From assembly GCF_016623615.1 (NCBI RefSeq), contig NZ_JAEHFX010000001.1, forward strand, positions 310,001 to 374,000: a stretch of 64,000 nt of DNA. The letters are read 5' to 3'. Position numbers and translations under genes: made by a program. Each line of letters begins with the position of its first letter. Position 1 is the first letter of the stretch. The stretch is from Adhaeribacter terrigena. Its GTDB lineage: Bacteria; Bacteroidota; Bacteroidia; Cytophagales; Hymenobacteraceae. Positions 42,088-49,811 of this stretch are shown here, piece after piece. Under the pieces are notes generated by a model, which was not told where the DNA came from, made no database searches, and was given only the letters and a program-made list of their open reading frames with translations.

Positions 42088-43719
42088 TTATTTCGCCAGG
42101 AACGGGTAACGGTAATCTACCGGCGGCACAAAGGTTTCTTTAATGGTGCGGGTAGATGTCCAGCGGATCAGGTTGAATACCGAACCGGCTTTATCGTTGG
42201 TACCCGAAGCTCTGGAACCACCAAACGGCTGCTGACCAACTACGGCGCCGGTCGGCTTATCGTTAATGTAAAAGTTACCGGCCGCGTGAACCAGTTTTTT
42301 AGTGGCCAGCTCAATAGCATAACGATCCTGCGCGAAAACGGCACCCGTCAACGCGTAAGGCGAAGTAGAATCTACCAGCGTCAGCGTATCTTCAAAGCTG
42401 CCTTTTTCATCATACACGTAAACCGTTAAAACCGGGCCGAACAATTCCTCGCACATGGTTACGTAAGCCGGGTCTTTGGAAAGAATAATGGTTGGCTCAA
42501 TGAAATAACCTTTCGATTTGTCGCATTTGCCACCGGCAATAATTTCCACTTCCGGATCTTTCTTCGCCGCTTCAATAAATTTCTCCAGCTTATCAAACGA
42601 TTTTTCGTCGATCACCGCGTTAATGTAATTGCTGAAATCTTCCGGGTCGCCCATTTTAAAGCTTTTCAGGTCTTCCAGCACGTAGCCTTTAATTTCTTCC
42701 CACAGGTTAGAAGGAATATACGCGCGGCTGGCTGCCGAACATTTCTGACCCTGGAATTCGAACGCGCCCCGCGAAATAGCCACCGCTACTTCTTTGGCAT
42801 TAGCCGAATGATGCGCCAGGATAAAGTCTTTTCCGCCGGTTTCGCCCACAATTCTTGGGTAGGTGCGGTAACGCGAAACATTCTCGCCAATGTTTTTCCA
42901 GATGTTATTGAAAACGCCCGTAGAGCCCGTAAAGTGAATGCCGGCAAAATCGCGGTGCTTGAAAATTACGTCGCCCGCAGTCGGGCCTTCTACATAAACC
43001 AGGTTAATAACGCCGTCCGGCACGCCGGCTTCGCGGAACAATTCCATCAGCACATTAGCTGAATAGATCTGCGTGTTGGCTGGTTTCCAAACCACTACGT
43101 TACCCATTAAAGCAGGCGCAGCTGGTAAGTTACCGGCAATAGAAGTAAAGTTGAAAGGCGTAAGGGCAAATACAAAACCTTCCAGCGGACGGTGCTCCAA
43201 ACGGTTCCACATGCCCGGCATGCTTTCTGGCTGAATGGCATAAATATCCATCATGAACTTCACGTTGAAACGGAAAAAGTCGATCAGTTCGCAAGCCGCA
43301 TCAATTTCAGCCTGGTAGGCATTTTTGCTCTGGCCCAGCATGGTAGCCGCGTTCATTTTCGCCCGGAACGGACCCGCCAGTAATTCGGCCGCTTTTAAAA
43401 AGATCGCTGCGCGGCTCTGCCAGGGCATATTGGCCCATTCTTCGCGCGCCGCCAAAGCCGCATTAATGGCCTGCGTAACGTGCTCGGCCTCGCCCTGGTG
43501 GAAATGACCCAGCACGTGTTTATGATCGTGCGGAGGGGCAACAGCCACTTTGTTATCGGTACGAACTTCTTCGCCGCCAATGTACATGGGAATATCTAAC
43601 TTCTGGCCTTTCAGCTCTTTATAAGCTTTCTGCAGTTCTTCTCTTTCTTTGGAACCCGGCGCGTAGCTTTTTACAGGCTCGTTTACCGGGGTAGGTACAT
43701 TAAAAAATCCGTTCGACAT
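42088..43719 (-). CDS. pruA: L-glutamate gamma-semialdehyde dehydrogenase
   Basis: A 543-residue NAD-dependent aldehyde dehydrogenase that oxidises glutamate semialdehyde (P5C) to glutamate, the second step of proline breakdown. The catalytic cysteine is in EFQGQKCSAASRAYIP (near 318-333) and the general base in VGETGGKDF (near 288-296). The N-terminal YAPGSKEREELQKAYKELK is the family type found in monofunctional P5C dehydrogenases. No proline dehydrogenase gene is adjacent. A -7 box lies at 43776-43783. Confidence 0.95.
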   Translation of the reverse strand: MSNGFFNVPTPVNEPVKSYAPGSKEREELQKAYKELKGQKLDIPMYIGGEEVRTDNKVAVAPPHDHKHVLGHFHQGEAEHVTQAINAALAAREEWANMPWQSRAAIFLKAAELLAGPFRAKMNAATMLGQSKNAYQAEIDAACELIDFFRFNVKFMMDIYAIQPESMPGMWNRLEHRPLEGFVFALTPFNFTSIAGNLPAAPALMGNVVVWKPANTQIYSANVLMELFREAGVPDGVINLVYVEGPTAGDVIFKHRDFAGIHFTGSTGVFNNIWKNIGENVSRYRTYPRIVGETGGKDFILAHHSANAKEVAVAISRGAFEFQGQKCSAASRAYIPSNLWEEIKGYVLEDLKSFKMGDPEDFSNYINAVIDEKSFDKLEKFIEAAKKDPEVEIIAGGKCDKSKGYFIEPTIILSKDPAYVTMCEELFGPVLTVYVYDEKGSFEDTLTLVDSTSPYALTGAVFAQDRYAIELATKKLVHAAGNFYINDKPTGAVVGQQPFGGSRASGTNDKAGSVFNLIRWTSTRTIKETFVPPVDYRYPFLAK

Positions 43720-43775
43720 ATTTTTTCAGTTATCAGTTAAGGTTGAACAGTTATCAGTTCGTTTAAACTCTAAAG

Positions 43776-43783
43776 CAAAGGTA
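43776..43783 (-). promoter_or_regulatory. pruA -7 box
   Basis: Minus strand TACCTTTG, exact TAnnTTTG, about 57 bases before the start codon; the usual -33 position falls in an AACAATCAAC simple repeat. Confidence 0.5.
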
Positions 43784-43785
43784 TT

Positions 43786-43919
43786 TATAATTGTTGATTG
43801 TTGATTGCTAATTGTTGATTGAGCTGAAGGTTCGGAGCAGTTTTTACTTCGATGATCCTACCGTTTTTAACTCCAAATGCTAACAATTCAATTATTGAAA
43901 TCAATCAGCAATCAGCAAT
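43786..43919. repeat. Self-complementary spacer upstream of pruA
   Basis: TTGTTGATTGTTGATTGCTAATTG (43789-43812, two joined units) and CAATCAGCAATCAGCAATT (43902-43920) are inverted copies around the 30-bp element at 43838-43867. Confidence 0.7.
43838..43867 (+). repeat. 30-bp dispersed element
   Basis: Forward copy at the centre of the inverted spacer. Confidence 0.8.
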
Positions 43920-44612
43920 TTAAAGAATCCGCTGCAGCTCGCTCAGGCAGGAAATTTCGTAAGTTGCTTTCAGCGGGTGCTTTTTCTTTTCAGGGTTGAA
44001 GAAAACCTGATCGATGCCGGCATTTTGCGCGCCCAGGATATCGGCTTCCAGGTTATCGCCTACCATCAGGCAGTTTTTAGCCGTGCAGTTGGCGCGTTCC
44101 AGGGCGTGCTGAAAAATGCGTTTATCGGGCTTGGCAAAACCCGTACATTCCGAAGTGATCACTTCGCCAAAATAAGGATGCAGGTTCGAGCTCGTAATTT
44201 TCTGCGCCTGCGAATCTTTAAACCCGTTGGTAATGATATGCAGTTCGTATTTGCTTTTCAGGTAAGTAAGCGTTTCGTAAGTGAACGGGAAAACTGCCGA
44301 TTTGGTAGGGCAGATGCGCAGGTATTCTTCCTCCAGTTCAAACGGGATTTCGCTTTGCGGCACGCCCAGGTCGCGGAGGGTTTTGGTGAAACGCGTGCGC
44401 CGCAACTGTTCCTGGTTTACCTTACCGGCATTATAAAGCTGCCACAAACGTTTGTTTACGTAGCTGTATTTCTTAAAAAAATCGGAACAGGTAAAATCGT
44501 AACGACTTAACTTGAATTCCTCGAAAAGGTGGTAAATGGTTTCTTCGGAGTTCTTTTCAAAATCCCAGAGCGTATGGTCCAGGTCGAAGAAAATATGGGT
44601 ATACGTTTTCAT
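43920..44612 (-). CDS. yjjG: YjjG-type HAD nucleotidase
   Basis: ATG 44610-44612 (MKTYTHIFFDLDHTLWDF) is preferred because it puts HAD motif I (DLDHT, residues 10-14) at the front; the frame continues 19 codons upstream without conservation. Motif II ITNGF (near 115), the lysine in FAKPDKRIF (near 147) and motif IV GDNLEADILGAQNAG (near 172-186) are intact. The 230-residue length fits YjjG house-cleaning 5'-nucleotidases that hydrolyse noncanonical pyrimidine nucleotides; other HAD phosphatases are possible. The last bases overlap the inverted spacer arm. Confidence 0.8.
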   Translation of the reverse strand: MKTYTHIFFDLDHTLWDFEKNSEETIYHLFEEFKLSRYDFTCSDFFKKYSYVNKRLWQLYNAGKVNQEQLRRTRFTKTLRDLGVPQSEIPFELEEEYLRICPTKSAVFPFTYETLTYLKSKYELHIITNGFKDSQAQKITSSNLHPYFGEVITSECTGFAKPDKRIFQHALERANCTAKNCLMVGDNLEADILGAQNAGIDQVFFNPEKKKHPLKATYEISCLSELQRIL

Positions 44613-44669
44613 GTTCAGGTAAGTAGGCGCAAAAGTTAAAACCGGTCCGCGCCCTGTTTGGTTCGGCAA

Positions 44670-44868
44670 AGGTAGGGTTAATTGGTGAATGGCTTAATTG
44701 TTAAATGGTTAAATTGTTGATTCCTGCCTGCAGCGGGATTTACGGAAAGATTCCCATTAAATAGCGAAGGTCAACCCCCGGCACCTCTCCTTAAAGCCAC
44801 GAAGTTATAACCCCACCCTGATTCAGAGGAGGGAGCTTTTTTCTCCTGTGTACCGTCAGCTAAAGCAG
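44670..44868. other. Noncoding spacer before composite copy A
   Basis: Contains a half core of the 30-bp element (AAAGGTAGGGTT at 44668-44679) and AATTGTTAAATGG simple repeats. No gene or hairpin of note. Confidence 0.5.
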
Positions 44869-45165
44869 ATGGCAATGAATGTCTGAATTTGGATTTATAG
44901 GATTCAGGGATTTAAGGATTTCTTGTCTGAACACGATTTCCAGGATTATCAATTTCACGCCAATCGCCAGCGCAGCGTACCTTGAAAATCACGTTCTGAA
45001 GAAAGCTAAACTAAAAAGAAGTTAGCTACAAAGGGAAACAGATACCAGTTTCTGTGAGAGCGGCCTCCAAGACTTCCGGTGCCACAGGCAGCCCGCAAGG
45101 GCAGGAAGGGTTGCAGCCGCGAACGCAGAAACGAAGCCACCCGGCTGGAGTGAGAAAGCTACCTA
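44869..45165 (+). repeat. Composite structured repeat, copy A
   Basis: In order: GTCTGAATTTGGATTTATAG and GTCTGAACACGATTTCCAG tracts, CGCCAGCGCAGCG (44960-44972), then a fold. P1 pairs 45048-45056 with 45124-45132; P2 is GCGGC (45060-45064) with GCCGC (45116-45120); P3 is CAA-GA-CTTCC (45068-45077) with GGAAG-GG-TTG (45104-45113). It closes two small hairpins, TGCC-ACA-GGCA (45080-45090) and GCCC-GCAA-GGGC (45091-45102). A last hairpin AGCC-ACCC-GGCT lies at 45135-45146. No reading frame. Confidence 0.82.
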
Positions 45166-45207
45166 TGAAAGTAAAAAGTTATTAGTTAAGATCGAAAGCA
45201 AGCTATA

Positions 45208-45237
45208 AAAACGGTATCGTTTCAGGCTCAAAAACTC
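45208..45237 (-). repeat. 30-bp dispersed element
   Basis: Reverse copy between copy A's folded core and its GATGACG block. Confidence 0.8.
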
Positions 45238-45261
45238 ATTAACAAACTTTCTTATTAACTT

Positions 45262-45291
45262 AAATAGATCCCTTCCATCGTCGAGATGACG
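45262..45291 (+). repeat. AATAGATCCC-type repeat (composite copy A)
   Basis: AAATAGATCCCTTCC-ATCGTCGAGATGACG, the counterpart of 4028-4057 and 51320-51349. Confidence 0.75.
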
Positions 45292-45296
45292 GAAAA

Positions 45297-45326
45297 AAAA
45301 CGCTATGCTTTTAAGCTTAAAAACTC
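45297..45326 (-). repeat. 30-bp dispersed element
   Basis: Reverse copy closing composite copy A. Confidence 0.8.
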
Positions 45327-45341
45327 AGAGCAAACCAAAAA

Positions 45342-45725
45342 TCACCCCTGCCACCTTCTACTATGCAATTTGCAAACCGCCAGTTCCCGGTTCGAATAAA
45401 GTACATTGTAAACTTCCTGGTCTTTCAGCAAAAGCGCATCTTTTTCCAGGTACCCGAAGATCTGGCTCAGCAGGTCTTCCGTTTCTTCCTTTAAATAATA
45501 ATACGCCCAGTTATCTACCCTTCTAAAACTTACCAGACCGGCATTTTTCAGGTAGATCAGGTGCCGCGAAACTTTGGTCTGGGTAAAATCGAGGATCTGT
45601 TCCAGGTCAGAAATACACATCTCTTTGTTGCGGTAGATCAGGTTCAGCAGGCGGATCCTGGACTCATCGCCGAGCGCTTTGAATACTTGTTCGCCGAAAG
45701 CTACGTTAAAGTGTTTGAGCCGCAT
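45342..45725 (-). CDS. ArsR/SmtB-type winged-helix regulator
   Basis: A 127-residue DNA-binding protein with the ArsR fold: FKALGDESRIRLLNLIYRNKEMCISDLEQILDFTQTKVSRHLIYLKNAGLVSFRR (in parts about 15-70), where TQTKVSRHLIYLKNAG is the recognition helix. The metal-binding box ELCVCDL of ArsR is only EMCISDL here, with one cysteine, so metal sensing in that site is doubtful; a second cysteine is near the C-terminus (AVCKLH). An exact -7 box and a 10-bp inverted repeat lie upstream, suggesting autoregulation and control of the divergent gene. Confidence 0.85.
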   Translation of the reverse strand: MRLKHFNVAFGEQVFKALGDESRIRLLNLIYRNKEMCISDLEQILDFTQTKVSRHLIYLKNAGLVSFRRVDNWAYYYLKEETEDLLSQIFGYLEKDALLLKDQEVYNVLYSNRELAVCKLHSRRWQG

Positions 45726-45745
45726 GTTGTGGAATTAAGGTGAAA

Positions 45746-45753
45746 CAAATTTA
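45746..45753 (-). promoter_or_regulatory. -7 box of the ArsR-type gene
   Basis: Minus strand TAAATTTG, 20 bases before the start codon. Confidence 0.5.
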
Positions 45754-45765
45754 GCCGGCTTGCAT

Positions 45766-45793
45766 CAATAATACCAGAAATGCGGTATTATTG
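45766..45793. promoter_or_regulatory. Inverted repeat, candidate operator
   Basis: CAATAATACC-N8-GGTATTATTG, perfect 10-bp arms, 41 bases upstream of the ArsR-type start, between it and the divergent secreted-protein gene. Confidence 0.55.
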
Positions 45794-45860
45794 TATAGCG
45801 GCGAAGCAAACGCTGTATTTCCGGCAAAACTGCCTTTACAACATTAACGTACCTGCCAGT

Positions 45861-46526
45861 ATGCATTTTTTTACAGGTTTCAGAAATATTTTTACCGCTT
45901 TGGTTTTTACCGTGGCAGCTTTTTTACTGGTACTTTCTCCTCAAAAAGCGGCTGCCCAGGGCAGAGCCAAAGTGGTGCAGCTAACCGGTATCGTTACCGC
46001 CGGCGACAGTTTATACGGCCTGGTAGGCGCTAGCGTATACGTGCCCAAAGCGGGCCGCGGAACCACCACCAACCAGTATGGTTATTTTTCCCTGGCCGTA
46101 CTGGCCGGCGACAGCGTGGTTTTCAGTTCGGTAGGGTTCAAATCGCAGTTCATTAAAATACCCAGAACGTTCCGCGGCGATAGTTATTCGGTGATCATTG
46201 AAATGAAAGAAGACCAGACGGCGCTGCCCGAAGTCCGGATTTTCCCTTATTCTACCGAAGAACTTTTCAAACGCGCATTCCTTTCGCTTAAACTGCCGGA
46301 CGAAGACCAGAAAGCCGTAGCCAAAAACCTGAACGAAGCCATTATAGAACGCATGATGCTCGATGCACCGGCTTCTCCGGGCGTTAACTTCCGGGAGCGG
46401 ATGCGCCTGCAGGATGCGAATATCGAACGCCGCTACATGGCCCCAACCATACCGCTTACCGCCTGGTACGACCTGATCCAGGCCATAAAACGCGGCGATC
46501 TGAAAAATCAGAAAACCGACAAGTAA
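45861..46526 (+). CDS. Secreted protein with CarboxypepD_reg-like domain
   Basis: ATG 45861 opens a 221-residue protein with a signal peptide (MHFFTGFRNIFTALVF up to KAAAQG). Residues about 38-115 form a carboxypeptidase regulatory-like beta sandwich: LTGIVTAGDSLYGLVGASVYVPKAGRGTTTNQYGYFSLAVLAGDSVVFSSVGFK, in parts, the same module that opens many SusC-like receptors. The rest is helical and charged (FKRAFLSLKLPDEDQKAVAKNL), without a TonB plug or barrel. A periplasmic or outer-membrane-associated role is likely. It is divergent from the ArsR-type gene and may share its operator. Confidence 0.8.
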   Translation: MHFFTGFRNIFTALVFTVAAFLLVLSPQKAAAQGRAKVVQLTGIVTAGDSLYGLVGASVYVPKAGRGTTTNQYGYFSLAVLAGDSVVFSSVGFKSQFIKIPRTFRGDSYSVIIEMKEDQTALPEVRIFPYSTEELFKRAFLSLKLPDEDQKAVAKNLNEAIIERMMLDAPASPGVNFRERMRLQDANIERRYMAPTIPLTAWYDLIQAIKRGDLKNQKTDK

Positions 46527-46540
46527 CCCTGCTGAATAAA

Positions 46541-46570
46541 GACTTTTAACGCCTGAAAACCTACCGTTTT
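46541..46570 (+). repeat. 30-bp dispersed element inside a terminator
   Basis: Its core CTACC forms the loop of the terminator at 46548-46586. Confidence 0.85.
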
Positions 46571-46586
46571 CAGGCGTTATTTTTTG
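46548..46586 (+). terminator. Terminator with element core as loop
   Basis: AACGCCTGAAAAC, loop CTACC, GTTTTCAGGCGTT, then ATTTTTT: a perfect 13-bp stem after the CarboxypepD_reg-like gene. Confidence 0.9.
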
Positions 46587-46605
46587 TGCCCTGCAGGCTG
46601 CTTCG

Positions 46606-46635
46606 TACTTTTTAAGGACAAAACCATAGCGTTTT
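46606..46635 (+). repeat. 30-bp dispersed element
   Basis: Forward copy, 65 bases after the previous one, in the spacer before ndh. ATATTCGA-type simple repeats (46683-46767) follow. Confidence 0.8.
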
Positions 46636-46790
46636 TCAGCAACCTCTTTCCTTATTTTGAGTAAGCCTAGTAAGAAAATCCGATATTCGAATTTTTGAAT
46701 ATTCGATGATCTGATGATTTAATAATCAGCTTGTATTTGATAATCGGACAACCGAATATCGAATAATCTAAAAATCTTAAAAACGAACGT

Positions 46791-48266
46791 ATGAACGTAA
46801 ATATTCCGGCTACCAATTTGCCCCGCGTGGTAGTTATCGGTTGCGGTTTTGGCGGGTTGGAGCTTGTGAAAAAACTGCGGCACGCTCCGGTGCAGGTAGT
46901 GCTTTTAGATCGCAACAATTACCACAACTTTCAGCCTTTACTCTACCAGGTAGCCACCGGCAGCCTGGAGCCCGATACCATTGTGGCCCCGATCCGCAAA
47001 ATGTTCAAGGGCCAGAAAAATTTCATTTACCGCTACTGCGAAGTTACCCGAATCAATGCCGGCAGTAACCAGTTAGAAACCAACATCGGCCCGATCAGTT
47101 ACGATTATTTAGTGATTGCCACCGGCAGCCAGACCAACTTTTTCGGCAATAAAACCATCGAAAAAGCGGCTATGCAGATCAAAACCATTCCGAGCGCGTT
47201 GAATTTGCGGAGCTATATTTTCCAGAATTTCGAGAAGGCGCTTTTAATGAACACCACTTACGAGAAAGAAGAACTCATGAACGTGGTGGTGGTAGGAGGT
47301 GGCCCCACGGGCGTGGAAGTAAGCGGCGCGATTGCGGAATTAAAAGCCAACGTGTTGCCCAAAGATTACCCCGAGCTCGATTTTCGCAGCATGCAGGTTT
47401 ACCTGATCGAAGCCGGCCCGGTTTTACTCAACGGCATGAGCGCCGAAGCTTCGGCCAAAGCCAAGGAATACCTAGAAGAAATGGACGTGCACGTCTGGAT
47501 AAATGCGCCGGTAGAAAAATACGAAGACGGCAAAGTTTATTTCGGGCAGGGGCAGAGCATTCACGCCGAAACCCTGATCTGGGCGGCCGGCGTGAGTGGT
47601 ACCGCTTTGCCGGGCTTGCAGGAAACTGCCGTAGCCAAAAACCAGCGCATAAACGTAAACCAATTCAATAAAGTAGAAGGCTACGAAAACATTTTTGCCA
47701 TCGGCGATTGTGCCCAGATAGTTACCGAAGATACGCCGCGCGGCCACCCCATGGTAGCACCGGTGGCCATGCAACAAGCCAAATTGCTGGCCAAAAACCT
47801 GGTACGCATCCTCAACCAAGAAACGCCCGAAAACTTCGTTTATCACAACCAGGGTGCCATGGCAACCGTGGGCCGCAACAAAGCGGTGGTAGATCTGCCG
47901 AAGTTCAAGTTTCAGGGCTTTTTTGCCTGGCTGGTCTGGCTTTTTGTGCACTTAATGAGTCTGGCCGGCCACCGCAACCGGGTAATAACTTTCTTTACCT
48001 GGGTATGGAATTATTTTACCTACGACCAATCGTTGCGCCTCATTATCCGGCCGTACTGGAAAGAACCGCGCAAGAAAAAAGGCGACGCCAGCCCGGAGGC
48101 CCAAGGCAACGAAACCCCGCAGGAAAAACCGCAACCGCTAGCTTCGCCTGATCTGCAATCTGCGAAACCAGCCGAGCCGCTTCCGCCGGCTACAGATACC
48201 AGTCCGCCGGAAGCCCCGAAAGAACAGCAGAACCAACCGCCGCAAAATCTGCCGCCAGTGGCTTAA
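46791..48266 (+). CDS. ndh: Type II NADH dehydrogenase (NDH-2)
   Basis: A 491-residue flavoprotein with two dinucleotide folds: FAD-binding VVIGCGFGGLELVKKL (near 11-26) and NAD-binding VVVGGGPTGVEVSGAIAEL (near 165-183). FAIGDCAQ (near 303-310) contacts the flavin. NDH-2 oxidises NADH and reduces quinone without pumping protons. The C-terminal helices after residue 375 (FFAWLVWLFVHL) anchor it to the inner membrane. The last about 65 residues form a Pro/Glu/Gln-rich disordered tail, which is longer than usual. The organism therefore has both NADH dehydrogenase types. Confidence 0.93.
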   Translation: MNVNIPATNLPRVVVIGCGFGGLELVKKLRHAPVQVVLLDRNNYHNFQPLLYQVATGSLEPDTIVAPIRKMFKGQKNFIYRYCEVTRINAGSNQLETNIGPISYDYLVIATGSQTNFFGNKTIEKAAMQIKTIPSALNLRSYIFQNFEKALLMNTTYEKEELMNVVVVGGGPTGVEVSGAIAELKANVLPKDYPELDFRSMQVYLIEAGPVLLNGMSAEASAKAKEYLEEMDVHVWINAPVEKYEDGKVYFGQGQSIHAETLIWAAGVSGTALPGLQETAVAKNQRINVNQFNKVEGYENIFAIGDCAQIVTEDTPRGHPMVAPVAMQQAKLLAKNLVRILNQETPENFVYHNQGAMATVGRNKAVVDLPKFKFQGFFAWLVWLFVHLMSLAGHRNRVITFFTWVWNYFTYDQSLRLIIRPYWKEPRKKKGDASPEAQGNETPQEKPQPLASPDLQSAKPAEPLPPATDTSPPEAPKEQQNQPPQNLPPVA

Positions 48267-48295
48267 AAACGGTAGGCTTTTAAAGCAAAAAACTC
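48266..48295 (-). repeat. 30-bp dispersed element overlapping a terminator
   Basis: Reverse copy starting at the last base of the ndh stop; its AAAAAACTC end is the left arm of the next terminator. Confidence 0.85.
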
Positions 48296-48327
48296 CGCAA
48301 CCAGTACAGGCAGCAGAGTTTTTTTTT
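48287..48327. terminator. Bidirectional terminator ndh / OmpA-like gene
   Basis: AAAAAACTC-C-GC and GC-A-GAGTTTTTT with one mismatch, between convergent genes. Confidence 0.8.
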
Positions 48328-48344
48328 ATTCCGGTTTTCAGAAA

Positions 48345-49166
48345 TTACTTTTTCGGTTCCATCAATTTAAAGAACTGATCCAGTTGCGGCAGAATTACAA
48401 TGCGGGTCCGGCGGTTGCGCGAACGGTTTTCATCCGTGTTATTCGTTACCAGCGGCTGGTATTCAGAACGGCCTGCGGCAATCATGCGTTTGGCATCTAC
48501 GCCGTAGTTCTGTTGTAGAACCCGCACTACAGCTGTAGAACGAAGCACGCTCAGATCCCAGTTGTCTTTAATGAAAGTGGTTTTAATCGGTTTGTTATCG
48601 GTATGGCCTTCCACCATGAACTGCACATCGGGCTGGGCTTTCACCACGGCGGCTACTTTGCCTAAAACATCCTTAGCGCGCGGGGTAATTTCGTAGCTGC
48701 CACTTTTAAACAACATTTTGTCTGAAATAGAAATGAAAACGGCGCTGCCATCTACTTTCACTTCCACGTCCTGGTCGTTTACGTCTTTCAGGGCGCCTTT
48801 CAGGTTCATGACCAAAGCCAGGTTCAGCGAATCTTTTTTCTGCAGCGAGATCTGCATATTCTTGATATAGGCGTCTTTCTGGTTGATGTTCTCGATCGAC
48901 TGGCGGATATTATCGGCTTGTTGCTGGCTGATCACCGAGAAATTGCTCAGCTGGTTGAGCAACGCTGTGCTGTTAGCTTTCAGGTTATCGATCTCCGATT
49001 GCATGGCGCTGATCTTAGCCGTTTGTCTTTCCTTTTCGGTATTACAATCGTTGAACTGTTTTTGCAGGGCTTCATATTTGGCCGTCTGGCCTTTGTATTT
49101 TTTGGAGCTTACGCACCCGGTGAAGGCCATTGAGATTGCCAGTGCCGGCAATACTAATTTTTTCAT
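48345..49166 (-). CDS. OmpA-family lipoprotein
   Basis: A 273-residue protein with a lipoprotein signal (MKKLVLPALAISMAFTGC, lipobox cysteine at 18), a long coiled-coil (about 28-125, repeating Q/E/K/L) and a C-terminal OmpA domain (about 145-265). The peptidoglycan-binding signature is VEGHTDNKPI and the NWDLSVLRSTAVVRVL helix. It would tether the outer membrane to the cell wall. It has a promoter with both boxes at 49199-49226. It is similar in layout to MotB/TolR-free OmpA lipoproteins common in this phylum. Confidence 0.92.
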   Translation of the reverse strand: MKKLVLPALAISMAFTGCVSSKKYKGQTAKYEALQKQFNDCNTEKERQTAKISAMQSEIDNLKANSTALLNQLSNFSVISQQQADNIRQSIENINQKDAYIKNMQISLQKKDSLNLALVMNLKGALKDVNDQDVEVKVDGSAVFISISDKMLFKSGSYEITPRAKDVLGKVAAVVKAQPDVQFMVEGHTDNKPIKTTFIKDNWDLSVLRSTAVVRVLQQNYGVDAKRMIAAGRSEYQPLVTNNTDENRSRNRRTRIVILPQLDQFFKLMEPKK

Positions 49167-49198
49167 GTTGATTTAGGATGGTTTGATTACTTGTACGA

Positions 49199-49226
49199 CA
49201 AAGTTAGCATTCTATTGCCTTTCAAA
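49199..49226 (-). promoter_or_regulatory. Promoter of the OmpA-like gene
   Basis: Minus strand TTTG-N16-TAACTTTG: both boxes exact, spacing slightly short, 33 bases before the ATG. Confidence 0.65.
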
Positions 49227-49260
49227 CATTATTTCCCGGCAAAATGTACTCTTTCAATGC

Positions 49261-49290
49261 AAAACGCTATGGTTTTCGCCCTGAAAAGTG
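49261..49290 (-). repeat. 30-bp dispersed element
   Basis: Reverse copy followed by an opposing partial core (GTGTAGCGTTCT, 49288-49299). Confidence 0.8.
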
Positions 49291-49340
49291 TAGCGTTCTG
49301 CCTTTTTAAGTTCCGTACTGAAATTGTTAAAACGGTAAGC

Positions 49341-49754
49341 TCAGGCTTTCTTCGATCGCATGCCGGGCAGTACTTTTACGTTTTCCTGCGCCAGCAATTG
49401 CTGGTATTCCGATGAACCCAGCGGATAAACGGCAATTTTTCCGGCCTCGTCGTAATGCGCGCCAAAGCCGTAACGTTTCACCAAAGCCGACGCCCGCATG
49501 CACGGGTGCCCTTTCGAAAACAGTTGTGCTTTTATTTCTTCGCCTTCCGTTTCCAGCACTTCCTTCGGAATCTCTTTTTGCTGCACATATACTTCCCAGA
49601 TCAGTTCCTCATGCCCGAAACGGTAGGGATTCCGGGTTAAAATCTCGTACTGAATGAAATGCGCCGGTCTTTTGCCGTTTTTAGCCACCGGAATTTCAGC
49701 AACGGTAACCGGGCAATCTTCCGAAACTTTAACGAACGCGTTCTTATAGCTCAT
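49341..49754 (-). CDS. DUF6157-like protein
   Basis: A 137-residue cytoplasmic protein. MSYKNAFVKVSEDCPVT, the HFIQYEILTRNPYRFGHEELIWEV stretch (about 32-55, in parts) and the CMRASALVKRYGFGAHYDEAGKIAVYP region (about 86-112) match a small family of unknown function that I recall as DUF6157. No catalytic residues are assigned; the conserved C-M-R and Y-G-F-G-x-H could be important. It is 57 bases downstream of the hydrolase gene on the same strand and may be cotranscribed. Confidence 0.7.
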   Translation of the reverse strand: MSYKNAFVKVSEDCPVTVAEIPVAKNGKRPAHFIQYEILTRNPYRFGHEELIWEVYVQQKEIPKEVLETEGEEIKAQLFSKGHPCMRASALVKRYGFGAHYDEAGKIAVYPLGSSEYQQLLAQENVKVLPGMRSKKA

Positions 49755-49811
49755 AGAATTTCTTAGTTGGTATCCATAAGTTCTCAGCCGGGTTTTGCTT
49801 TCCCGTTCAGT

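Noticed and set aside
47472-47951. Minus-strand frame of 159 codons opposite ndh
   Set aside because: Antisense to conserved NDH-2 sequence; no independent promoter or family motif.
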